Source: Litoribrevibacter albus
GTDB taxonomy: Bacteria > Pseudomonadota > Gammaproteobacteria > Pseudomonadales > Litoribrevibacteraceae
DNA: 64,000 nucleotides
Assembly: GCF_030159995.1 (NCBI RefSeq)
Contig: NZ_BSNM01000015.1
Location: 62,001 to 126,000 of the forward strand
Direction of reading: 5' to 3'
Shown piece by piece: positions 56,398 to 64,000 of this stretch. A program made the translations under genes and the position numbers. The notes under the pieces were generated by a model, which was not told where the DNA came from, did not search any database, and worked only from the letters and a program-made list of their open reading frames with translations. How positions within the stretch are numbered: position 1 is the stretch's first letter; every line of letters begins with the position of its first letter.

Positions 56398-57114
56398 ATG
56401 TTCAAAAAGAATAAAATTGCGGCAGTACTAGGAAGTGCTGCATTGGTTTCAACGGTTATTTTGAGCGGTTGTGGCGAAAAAGAAGTCGAGTTAAAGACCA
56501 ACAGCGACAAAGTTAGTTATGGCATTGGCTACAACGTTGGCTCTGGCATGCGTCAAGAAGGGCTGGAAGAAATGAATGTAGCGGCCATTGCAATGGGTTT
56601 ACAAGATGCGTTGGCTGATAAAGAGCGTCGATTGTCGATGGAAGAGCTAACAGCTGCATTCAATGAAGTACGTGCTATCCAAGACGACAAAATGAAAGCC
56701 TTGAACGATGAGAACCTTCGTTTGGGTCAAGAATTCCTGAAGAAAAACGGTGAGCGTGAAGGCGTTACGGTTCTTGAAAGTGGTCTTCAGTACGAAGTGC
56801 TTAAGAGCGGTGAAGAAGGCGCAGCTCAGCCAGAAGTTTCTGACATGGTAACTACTCATTATCATGGTACTTTGGTTGATGGCACTGTATTCGATAGCTC
56901 GGTAGATCGTGGTCAGCCAGCTACTTTCCCTGTAGGCGGCGTGATCAAAGGTTGGATCGAAGCGCTACAAATGATGAAAGTAGGTGATAAGTGGAAACTG
57001 TACGTTCCTGCGAATCTGGCGTATGGCACTCAAAGCCCAAGCCCTAAAATTCCTGCTAACTCAGCATTGATCTTTGAAGTTGAGTTGTTGAGTATTAAAG
57101 GCAAAGAATCTTAA
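56398..57114 (+). CDS. lipoprotein FKBP-type peptidyl-prolyl isomerase
   Basis: A 238-residue Mip/FkpA-like isomerase. The N-terminus is a lipoprotein signal, with the lipobox LSGC at ~24-27 so mature Cys 27 is acylated. Residues ~30-130 form the helical dimerisation region, with the YGIGYNVG start typical of Mip-like proteins. The FKBP domain (~140-235) has VTTHYHGTLVDGTVFDSS, and YGTQSPSPKIPANSALIFEVEL near the end (Tyr, Ile and Phe of the active site). It assists folding in the periplasm or outer membrane. ATG 56398 is the likely start. Confidence 0.95.
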   Translation: MFKKNKIAAVLGSAALVSTVILSGCGEKEVELKTNSDKVSYGIGYNVGSGMRQEGLEEMNVAAIAMGLQDALADKERRLSMEELTAAFNEVRAIQDDKMKALNDENLRLGQEFLKKNGEREGVTVLESGLQYEVLKSGEEGAAQPEVSDMVTTHYHGTLVDGTVFDSSVDRGQPATFPVGGVIKGWIEALQMMKVGDKWKLYVPANLAYGTQSPSPKIPANSALIFEVELLSIKGKES

Positions 57115-57133
57115 TCGGTTTGATTTAAGATCG

Positions 57134-57160
57134 AAAAACCTCCTTCGGGAGGTTTTTTTA
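57134..57160 (+). terminator. rho-independent terminator of the FKBP gene
   Basis: AACCTCC, a TTCG loop and GGAGGTT, followed by a long T run, 20 bases after the stop. Confidence 0.95.
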
Positions 57161-57281
57161 TGTGTAAAAAAAATCCCCGGTCGAAAGAAGTAGACGTTTG
57201 ACCGGGGGGAGGAAGACTTCGTTTAAGCAGTGATGGGCTAAACGAAGTATGTTGGAAGAGGTTTAGCTGCAGGAGTAATTT

Positions 57282-60200
57282 TTACTCGGAGGCAGCAATC
57301 AAACTCGCATTTCCACCCGCAGCCGTGGTGTCGATGCAAAGGTGGCGTTCAATAACAAAACGCTCAGGTTGATCAAGTTCGGTGATGATAGGCAATAACG
57401 CGCCCTCACGTTGCGCCAGTGCCTGACGTAGATTACGCAGATCTGTTGTCGATGAATTACAGCTGATGGCCGCAAACCCGTCAGCACTCGATACGGCATC
57501 TAACGACAGTTGTCCAACCATACCTTGTACTGGTAGCCCGAGCTTGTGACATTGTTTCAGCATATCGTCAATGCCTTGAGCTACTACCACGACGGCGTTA
57601 CCTTGGAGCAGGGCAACTGCGGCTTGTTGGCGTGCGCTATTGGCATCCGGCCCTAAGCAGAGAACCACCCCTCGTCCCAGCTGGGAGAGTAAATTCAATT
57701 CACCAGTGGGGCCTGGCATCTCTTCGGCTTCGTGTGAAACCTCCTGCAATGAGGCGAGTTGCTCAGAGAATACCGGCAGTAGTTGTTGGAATCGGTTTGT
57801 TTCATTCCTCCAGGCTGCTACATCCAGCTGCGAAATCATCTTATGGAGTTTGTCACCATCGATAATCTGACCAGAAAAGCCTTCTTGATGAGGTTCTGTA
57901 CGGCTACGGGTAAAGCGCTTCACATAATGCGGTCCACCTGCTTTAGGTCCTGTTCCAGACAAGCCTTCTCCGCCAAAGGGCTGGGAGCCAACAATTGCCC
58001 CGATCTGGTTGCGGTTAACATAGATATTGCCGACAGCAACCTGGTTAACGATACGATCAACACGGCTGTTGACGCGGGTGTGCAGACCAAAAGTGAGACC
58101 GTAGCCTTTACGGTTGATGGATGCGACTACGTTATCCAGGTTTTTGGCTGAGAAAGTTGCCACATGCAGTACTGGGCCAAATATCTCTTCTTCAAGCTCT
58201 TCAATGCCAGAAACTTTCAACACCGTTGGCGCAACAAACGTGCCTCCTTCAGGCGTAGGCAGCTGCTTCAGTAGCTTACCTTCAGCTTCAAGGGCCGCAC
58301 AGTGCTGTTGAATGCGTGCCTGTGCCGTAGAGTCAATTACCGGGCCAACGTCGGTACTCAGCAACCAGGGATTACCGATGCTGAGTTCATCCATTGCGCC
58401 ATACAGCATCTGTAATAGATGCTCGGCGATATCTTCTTGCAGATAGAGCATTCGTAATGCGGAACAACGTTGCCCGGCACTCTGAAACGCTGACATAATG
58501 ACATCTCTGACCACTTGCTCGGGGAGTGCCGTTGAGTCAACGATCATCGCATTCATACCGCCAGTTTCTGCGACCAGAGGGGCATTCGGTGCCATCGTAT
58601 TCGCCATATTGCGGTTGATGTTCTGAGCTGTCAGGGTCGAGCCGGTAAAGCAAACGGCTGCGATACGTGCATCTGATGTTAATGGTGCACCTACAGCGAT
58701 ACCGGAACCGGGCAATAGTTGCAGCGCTTCTTCAGGAATGCCTGCTTCATGCATCAGTTCTACCGCACGGCAGGCGATCAGCGGTGTCTGATCGGCCGGC
58801 TTTGCCAACACGGCGTTACCTGATGCCAGTGCAGCCAATACTTGCCCTGAGAAAATCGCCAATGGGAAGTTCCAGGGGGAAATACAGGTGACAATGCCAC
58901 GTGCTTCGGTAGCCTCTAATTGCTCCGCCTGATTGGCGTAGTAGCGGGCAAAATCCACAGCTTCTCGTACTTCGCCTACCGCATCCAGCAGGCTTTTACC
59001 CGCTTCACGGCAAGCTAAAGCAAAGAATTCAGCTGCATTTGCTTCAAACAGATCCGCCACACGTCGTAAACAGGCGGCGCGTTCCAACGCAGGTACTTTG
59101 GACCAGCGCTGGAAACCCGCTTCTGCGGACTGAATTGCGGTTTCTATGTCTTGTGGGTTCGACTCCGTTACTGTACCTACCAGATCAGTAGGATCGGCGG
59201 GGTTACGAATCTCGACTCTGGCGCTATTACTGACGCTATCAGAGGCGCTATTAGAGGCGGCACTACCTGCGATGATCGGTTGAGCCTGCCATCTAACATG
59301 TTGAAATACTTTACGTTGCGGTTCCAATTCGGCCAACGTTTGCTTATCTGTAATATCCCAGCCTTTGGCATTTAACCGTCGCGCGCCAAAGATTGAGGCG
59401 GGTTTTGCAATCACTTTATTTGACAGATCCCCCTCGGTTTCAAGAATCTGTGAGAAGGGATCTCTAGCAATTTCTTCCGGGGTAATGCGGGTATCTACAA
59501 TCTGATTTACAAAGGAACTGTTGGCGCCATTTTCAAGCAGGCGGCGCACAAGGTAGGCCAGCAGATCGCGGTGAGCTCCGACCGGCGCATAGATACGACA
59601 ACGTGTATTGTTGAGTTTCAGCACCGTATCGTGCAGGGCTTCACCCATGCCATGAAGTCGCTGGAACTCAAAATTATCAACCCCGGCTTTCTGCGCCATA
59701 GTCAGAATCGCCGCTGCGGAATGGGCATTGTGGGTTGCAAACTGCGGGTAAATGCGATCGGTCATTGTCAGTAGCTTTTCAGCACAACACATATAGGACA
59801 GATCAGAGTGTATTTTACGGGTAAACACCGGAAAACCGTTCAGTCCGAGTACCTGTGCACGCTTGATTTCAGCATCCCAGTAGGCCCCTTTAACCAGACG
59901 TACCATAATACGTCGATCTAACCGTTGTGCCGTTGCGTAGAGCCAATCCAATACATAGCTGGCACGAGGACCAAAGGCCTGAACAACAATGCCAAAGCCA
60001 TCCCATCCCGAGAGACCTTTATCTTCCAGTACGGCTTCGATCACATCCAAAGAGAGATCCAGTCTGTCCGCTTCCTCCGCATCAATGTTGAACCCCATAT
60101 TGGCCTTTCGTGCTTGCGTAGCCAGGGATAACACCCGTGGTACAAGCTCTGTCATGACCCGGTCTTTCTGACCTACTTCATAACGAGCGTGTAATGCGGA

Positions 60201-60929
60201 CAGTTTGACAGAGATTCCCGGATTCGTTCGAATATCATCGCTATGGCAGCTCGCAGCCAGTTCTGAGATCGCTTTGGCATAGGCTTCGTAGTAACGCACT
60301 GCATCATGATCCGTACGCGCGGCCTCACCCAACATGTCATAGGAGTAGCTGTAACCTTTCTGCTCAAGCTTGGCTGCACGTTTGGTCGCCTCGCCAATGG
60401 TGCGTCCTAAAACAAACTGACGCCCCAGTTCTTTCATCGCTTGACCTACAGCGGCTCTAACCACCGGTTCACCCAGGCGTTTGATGATGCCCTTTACCGT
60501 TGAGCCAATGCTCTTATCTTCATCTTCTTTGAGTAGCTTTCCGGTAATTAGAAGCCCCCAGGTTGCACTGTTCACTAAAGATGAGGCCGATTGACCGAGA
60601 TGACTTTCCCAATTACCGGTTGCCACTTTGTCTTCAATGAGTGCATCAATCGTAATGCTGTCGGGTACACGCAACAACGCTTCAGCCAGACACATCAGGG
60701 CAACCCCTTCCTTCGTGGTCAGACCGTATTGAGCTAAAAACTTTTCCATAATTGAGGGCGCGCTTTCTGCACGTACCTTGCGTACTAACTCCGCAGCATT
60801 GGAGGATATGGTGTGACGATCCTGCTCACTCAAGCCTGAATCATTGATTAAATGATTGATTACTTCTGTCTCATCTGCCAAATAGTGGCTACAGATCGCT
60901 TGGCGGTAATGTTCGATTGTTAAGCTCAT
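57282..60929 (-). CDS. putA: bifunctional proline dehydrogenase / P5C dehydrogenase
   Basis: A 1,215-residue PutA that oxidises proline to glutamate in two steps with FAD and NAD. The proline dehydrogenase domain is at ~190-480 (e.g. VRLVKGAYWDAEIK). The P5C dehydrogenase domain is at ~560-1035, with catalytic Cys in GQRCSALRML and Glu in VAETGGMNA. The C-terminal ~150 residues form a conserved ALDH-superfamily-like extension. The N-terminal ribbon-helix-helix of E. coli PutA (1,320 residues) is absent, so it should not repress put genes. A Ser/Asn/Ala-rich linker (~553-568, ASNSASDSVSNSA) is encoded by short repeats at 59220-59270. It is downstream of putP. Confidence 0.97.
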   Translation of the reverse strand: MSLTIEHYRQAICSHYLADETEVINHLINDSGLSEQDRHTISSNAAELVRKVRAESAPSIMEKFLAQYGLTTKEGVALMCLAEALLRVPDSITIDALIEDKVATGNWESHLGQSASSLVNSATWGLLITGKLLKEDEDKSIGSTVKGIIKRLGEPVVRAAVGQAMKELGRQFVLGRTIGEATKRAAKLEQKGYSYSYDMLGEAARTDHDAVRYYEAYAKAISELAASCHSDDIRTNPGISVKLSALHARYEVGQKDRVMTELVPRVLSLATQARKANMGFNIDAEEADRLDLSLDVIEAVLEDKGLSGWDGFGIVVQAFGPRASYVLDWLYATAQRLDRRIMVRLVKGAYWDAEIKRAQVLGLNGFPVFTRKIHSDLSYMCCAEKLLTMTDRIYPQFATHNAHSAAAILTMAQKAGVDNFEFQRLHGMGEALHDTVLKLNNTRCRIYAPVGAHRDLLAYLVRRLLENGANSSFVNQIVDTRITPEEIARDPFSQILETEGDLSNKVIAKPASIFGARRLNAKGWDITDKQTLAELEPQRKVFQHVRWQAQPIIAGSAASNSASDSVSNSARVEIRNPADPTDLVGTVTESNPQDIETAIQSAEAGFQRWSKVPALERAACLRRVADLFEANAAEFFALACREAGKSLLDAVGEVREAVDFARYYANQAEQLEATEARGIVTCISPWNFPLAIFSGQVLAALASGNAVLAKPADQTPLIACRAVELMHEAGIPEEALQLLPGSGIAVGAPLTSDARIAAVCFTGSTLTAQNINRNMANTMAPNAPLVAETGGMNAMIVDSTALPEQVVRDVIMSAFQSAGQRCSALRMLYLQEDIAEHLLQMLYGAMDELSIGNPWLLSTDVGPVIDSTAQARIQQHCAALEAEGKLLKQLPTPEGGTFVAPTVLKVSGIEELEEEIFGPVLHVATFSAKNLDNVVASINRKGYGLTFGLHTRVNSRVDRIVNQVAVGNIYVNRNQIGAIVGSQPFGGEGLSGTGPKAGGPHYVKRFTRSRTEPHQEGFSGQIIDGDKLHKMISQLDVAAWRNETNRFQQLLPVFSEQLASLQEVSHEAEEMPGPTGELNLLSQLGRGVVLCLGPDANSARQQAAVALLQGNAVVVVAQGIDDMLKQCHKLGLPVQGMVGQLSLDAVSSADGFAAISCNSSTTDLRNLRQALAQREGALLPIITELDQPERFVIERHLCIDTTAAGGNASLIAASE

Positions 60930-61098
60930 TCTTTCTCACCTCATATTATGTTTGGTATTCTAAATGTGGTAAAAAAGAGAATTCGACTGTATTTGTTTAT
61001 TTTGTAGGTTTAATGACTTTAATGCTTGAATAAATTAAATAAATATCTTGTTTTTAAGTTATTTTTTAGTCTTTATTGGTTGTGTGTTGTTGGCATAA

Positions 61099-61133
61099 AA
61101 AAGCCCTGGCTAGCTACATTAACCAGGGCTTTT
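61099..61133 (-). terminator. terminator of putP
   Basis: AAAAGCCCTGG pairs with CCAGGGCTTTT across a 13-base loop; a T run follows on the minus strand. It lies 26 bases past the putP stop, so putP and putA have separate transcripts or read through. Confidence 0.88.
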
Positions 61134-61158
61134 AGGTTTAAGCGATTGACGTTTGGTT

Positions 61159-62625
61159 TTAACTCTTAATCTCAGCCTCTACCTCTTCAAAGCGAGCCTG
61201 GATAGTCGCGGATGGTGCAGCAGTGAGTTTGGACGCGACAATAATTGCTATAAATGCAAACACAATACCCGGAATAATCTCGTACAGATCAAACCATCCA
61301 CCGGTTAGTTGCTTCCACAACACCACCGTTACGCCACCAGTAATAATACCGGCCAAAGCGCCAACCTTAGTCATATCTTTCCAATACAAAGACATGATCA
61401 AAGCCGGGCCAAACGCAGCACCGAAGCCTGCCCAGGCATAGGACACCAGTTCCAGTACCTTGGAATCTTTATCCATTGCGAGGAAGGTCGCAATAACGGC
61501 AATGACAATCACAGCTATGCGGCCTACGTTGACCAACTGCTCTTGCGTTGCATTCTTATTAAACAGTGCTTTATAGAAGTCTTCTGCCAAAGCTGATGAC
61601 GATACCAGCAGTTGAGAGTCGGCGGTACTCATCACCGCTGCAAGAATGGCTGCTAACAGTACCCCGGCAATAGCAGGGTGGAAGAGGGCATCAACCATTA
61701 CCATGAATACTGTTTCATTATCTCCCAGTCCCTCAGGTAAATACCCAATTGCCGCCAGACCGATCAAGCAGGCACCGGCCATTGATGCGGCACTCCACAA
61801 CACCGCAATACGACGTGCAGCAGGAACATGATCTTTACTTTTAATGCCTTTGAAACGCGCAAGAATATGCGGCTGTCCGAAATAGCCCAAGCCCCAGCCG
61901 AGCAAAGACAAGGTGCCGATCAGCGTTATTGTTTCCCCTTTTGCATCGGTAAACATATTCAAGAGCTCAGGGTTTTTCGCTTCAACCGCTGCCAGCGTAC
62001 CGCTCAGACCACCAATTTCACCTATGGCAAATAGCGGCACCAGCATTAAGGCTCCAACCATCAACAAGCCTTGCACAACGTCGGTCCAGGACACCGCCAG
62101 AAAACCACCAAACAGGGTATAGGAAATCACAGCTGCCGCACCTACGAGTACAGCGACGGTGTAGTCAAAACCAAATACGGTTTCAAACAGTTTACCTCCA
62201 GCAACTAGGCCGGAGCTGGTGTAAAACAAGAAGAAAACCAGTACAAAAACAGCTGAGATGATACGCAGACTGTGACTTTTATCTTCAAAGCGTTTTTCAA
62301 AGAATGCGGGCAAAGTTAGTGCATCATCGGCTTTTTGCGAGTAAACCCGCAACCGTTGTGCCACCAGTAACCAGTTCAGCCAAGTGCCAATCAGAAGCCC
62401 ACCTGCGAGCCAGAAGGAACCGAAACCGGCTGCCATCGCGTAGCCAGGTAGGCCCATCAGAAGCCAACCACTCATATCTGATGCGCCAGCGCTTAATGCG
62501 CTTGGAATTGGCCCTAAGTTACGTCCCCCCAGAACGTAGTCGGACAGATCCTGAGTGCGACGATAAGCAATAATGCCGATTGCCAGCATCAGAGCCAAGT
62601 AAATAACAAAGGTCAGGGTTATCAT
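61159..62625 (-). CDS. putP: sodium/proline symporter
   Basis: A 488-residue SSS-family transporter that takes up proline with Na+. About 13 hydrophobic segments are seen. Motifs match PutP: YVLGGRNLG-PIPSALSAGASDMSGW (~29-56; quoted in two parts) and the GWGLGYFGQPHI segment near residue 245, plus MSTADSQLLVSSS near 330. Length is normal for PutP. It lies upstream of putA on the same strand and is divergent from the Lrp-type gene. Confidence 0.96.
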   Translation of the reverse strand: MITLTFVIYLALMLAIGIIAYRRTQDLSDYVLGGRNLGPIPSALSAGASDMSGWLLMGLPGYAMAAGFGSFWLAGGLLIGTWLNWLLVAQRLRVYSQKADDALTLPAFFEKRFEDKSHSLRIISAVFVLVFFLFYTSSGLVAGGKLFETVFGFDYTVAVLVGAAAVISYTLFGGFLAVSWTDVVQGLLMVGALMLVPLFAIGEIGGLSGTLAAVEAKNPELLNMFTDAKGETITLIGTLSLLGWGLGYFGQPHILARFKGIKSKDHVPAARRIAVLWSAASMAGACLIGLAAIGYLPEGLGDNETVFMVMVDALFHPAIAGVLLAAILAAVMSTADSQLLVSSSALAEDFYKALFNKNATQEQLVNVGRIAVIVIAVIATFLAMDKDSKVLELVSYAWAGFGAAFGPALIMSLYWKDMTKVGALAGIITGGVTVVLWKQLTGGWFDLYEIIPGIVFAFIAIIVASKLTAAPSATIQARFEEVEAEIKS

Positions 62626-63036
62626 ATGAAACCTCTTTGTAATGCTCTATGTTTATTATTGTATTCGGAGGCCGCTTTTCACTTCACAGCTTCCTTGATC
62701 ATACCTATTACAACTCGTTCACTTCAGTGACTGGAGCTCGCTCAAACAAGTCAGAACGCCTTCGTTGTTTTTCGCTAGTACAATTATTTAAAAGCTTACC
62801 CTCAAGCCTCTAGTCAATTACCCTGTATTTGTTTATTTCCCAGGTAATTATTTTTTTTTATTTAAAACTAGCAGTTCTTTTTCCTTTTCGACGTTGACTT
62901 GGCTTCAGGAATCAATGCCTTTCTCACTAACAAAAAGTACAGAACGTACACTTTTCTTGTTTGTTGTAGACGTATTCACTATCTTAATAATGAAACTTAG
63001 CCTTTTAGTGTATTAAACAGATATGAGACGTTACTG
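62626..63036. promoter_or_regulatory. divergent control region, putP and Lrp-type regulator
   Basis: A 411-bp AT-rich gap that holds the putP promoter and probably that of the regulator. No gene or strong hairpin is seen. I could not find the left end of the MITE that should partner the fragment immediately to the right. Confidence 0.4.
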
Positions 63037-63072
63037 GCTGAGCTAGAGCGGACTTGTTCAGATGTACCCTAG
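63037..63072 (-). mobile_element. remnant right end of the same MITE family
   Basis: These 36 bases match 24021-24056 at 33 positions, including GAGCGGACTTGTTCAGA, and end in CCCTAG. No left end is visible, so it is a decayed or truncated copy. It ends 24 bases before the start codon of the Lrp-type gene. Confidence 0.8.
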
Positions 63073-63096
63073 GAAGCGTTACAGCGGAGTGAAAAT

Positions 63097-63558
63097 ATGG
63101 AAAACCTGGATAAGCTGGATATGTCTATCCTGCGTGAGTTGCAAAAAAACGGTCGTATTACCGTTACCGAATTAGCATCTCGGGTTGGTTTATCAAAAAC
63201 GCCTTGCCAGGTTCGGGTAAAGCGGCTGGAGGAACTGGGTTATATCCTTGGTTATACCGCCATCATTGATCAGAAAAAATTAGGCTCCAGGCACGTAGCT
63301 TTTGTACAGGTCACCATGATCGATACCAAAACAAACGCGCTTCAGGCGTTTAATGATGCGGTACGTGAGATTCCTGAAATTGAGCAATGCCACATGATAG
63401 CCGGTAACTTTGATTACCTGTTGAAAGTGCGGACTTCTGACATTGAAAACTACCGGCTGGTGCTAGGCGAGAAAATATCTAACCTGCCTTTTGTGAAACA
63501 GACCAGTACCTTTGTTGTGATGGAAGACGTTAAGGATGTCGCATCGAAGGTTATTTAA
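63097..63558 (+). CDS. Lrp/AsnC family regulator
   Basis: A 153-residue Lrp-type regulator. The N-terminal winged helix (~5-55) includes ILRELQKNGRITVTELASRVG and a SKTPCQVRVKRLEELGYI recognition helix (quoted in parts of 20 or fewer residues), and a RAM domain (~65-150) binds amino acids. It is divergent from putP, as with PutR-type regulators that activate put genes with proline, so it is the likely put regulator; this is inference from position. Its upstream region contains a MITE remnant. A hairpin lies 86 bases past the stop. Confidence 0.94.
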   Translation: MENLDKLDMSILRELQKNGRITVTELASRVGLSKTPCQVRVKRLEELGYILGYTAIIDQKKLGSRHVAFVQVTMIDTKTNALQAFNDAVREIPEIEQCHMIAGNFDYLLKVRTSDIENYRLVLGEKISNLPFVKQTSTFVVMEDVKDVASKVI

Positions 63559-63643
63559 TTGCTGGTTAAACAAGAGGGAAGGAAACACTAGCGAATGGCA
63601 CTGCCATGATGCGTTATTAAATTAAATTTTGGGAGATGACATC

Positions 63644-63675
63644 CCGGGCGGAGTTTGATGATCCACCCGGTTTTG
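63644..63675 (+). terminator. terminator of the Lrp-type gene
   Basis: CCGGG-C-GG pairs with CC-A-CCCGG and is followed by TTTTGGTTTT, about 90 bases after the stop. Confidence 0.7.
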
Positions 63676-63703
63676 GTTTTACTGAAGAATATAATGCCTT
63701 AAC

Positions 63704-64000
63704 TTACGCAAACAACGCCTGGGGTTTGAATTTAAACATCCAGGTGAAAAGAATATCCGGGAAGGTTTCTAACCGTTCGTTGTAGAGGGTAACCGAATCG
63801 TTGTAGCCGTTTTTCAGCAGTGCCAGTTCGGTATCCAGCCGAGTCAGTTCATCCATCAATTTAGAGACCAACTCCTGGCTCTTTAAATCAGGGTAATTTT
63901 CTACCACAGCATTTACGGATCGTCTCATCTGGTGAGTGGCTTCCATGCATTCTTCGAGTGACGCCTTATCATCGTGCACATCTTTAACGGCCGATCGAAA
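63704..64000 (-). CDS. LemA family protein (C-terminal part)
   Basis: The frame is open to the window end, so the N-terminal part is missing; 98 codons are visible. The sequence VENYPDLKSQELVSKLMDEL and NGYNDSVTLYNERLETFPDI matches LemA proteins (quoted in parts), which have an N-terminal membrane anchor and a helical domain. The terminal FKFKPQALFA is a typical end. LemA genes often sit with htpX- or TPM-domain genes; those would lie outside the window. Function is not well established. Confidence 0.88.
   Translation of the reverse strand, partial: FRSAVKDVHDDKASLEECMEATHQMRRSVNAVVENYPDLKSQELVSKLMDELTRLDTELALLKNGYNDSVTLYNERLETFPDILFTWMFKFKPQALFA

Noticed and set aside
62626-63036. Left terminal repeat of a second full MITE
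   Set aside because: Only AACAAGTC-like partial matches occur; no stretch resembles the 18-bp arm well enough.
1-64000. tRNA or rRNA genes
   Set aside because: I saw no cloverleaf-like sequence or conserved rRNA segments; a covariance search was not possible here.

Overview
The window comes from the chromosome of a marine-type gammaproteobacterium, probably an Oceanospirillales-like or related lineage. This rests on a gammaproteobacterial core gene set (purL, lptFG, pepA-holC-valS, rsmE, trhO, bolA, apt, trmH), on poly-hydroxyalkanoate-linked genes (a phasin next to a PhaD-type regulator), on DUF3549/YqcC/DUF445/DUF3422 proteins, and on a very high load of cyclic-di-GMP enzymes. Base composition looks moderate by eye. 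No rRNA, tRNA, CRISPR array, prophage or intact transposase gene was found.

Layout. 1-7.8 kb: the 3' two thirds of purL, a DUF4062-like protein, a NIF3/CutA-like protein, two Nudix hydrolases, a gamma-carbonic anhydrase-like protein, a DUF1289 protein and purT. 7.8-18.3 kb: an SDR oxidoreductase, a CBS protein, a hypothetical, trmH, a membrane diguanylate cyclase, class I fumarase, purU, DUF945 and DUF2971 proteins and an orphan ParA. 18.4-24.5 kb: DUF3549, YqcC, a hypothetical, a phasin, PhaD, DUF445, a small Cys-containing protein, a MITE and a short asparaginase-like protein. 24.6-32.9 kb: valS, a hypothetical, holC and pepA, divergent from lptF-lptG. 32.9-49 kb is rich in signalling genes: RDD protein, diguanylate cyclase, chemoreceptor, thiolase, NIT-like sensor, LOV/PAS-GGDEF-EAL, GAF-GAF-HD-GYP, DUF3422, NCS2 purine permease and PAS-GGDEF. 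49-57.1 kb: alpha/beta hydrolase, bolA, trhO, rsmE, a hypothetical, apt, a large Ca-binding-repeat protein and a lipoprotein FKBP isomerase. 57.2-64 kb: putA and putP, a divergent Lrp/AsnC regulator and the C-terminal part of LemA.

How the genes work together. PurU releases formate from 10-formyl-THF and PurT uses formate for purine synthesis; with PurL, Apt and the NCS2 permease, purine supply is a recurring theme, although the genes are dispersed. Five proteins make or degrade c-di-GMP; one carries a canonical LOV photosensor core and sits next to an HD-GYP phosphodiesterase. The phasin, PhaD and perhaps the thiolase point to PHA storage. PutP and PutA give proline uptake and catabolism; PutA lacks the N-terminal DNA-binding domain, so the divergent Lrp-type protein is the likely regulator.

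The most notable non-gene finding is a 263-bp MITE with perfect 18-bp terminal inverted repeats bounded by CTAG. It is inserted at the stop codon of the asparaginase-like gene. A 36-bp copy of its right end (33/36 identical) lies 25 bp upstream of the Lrp-type regulator about 39 kb away. Other points worth checking are a RutR-like palindrome before the NCS2 permease, a 27-bp near-perfect palindrome before holC, and two mutually exclusive GC hairpins beyond the Ca-binding-repeat gene.
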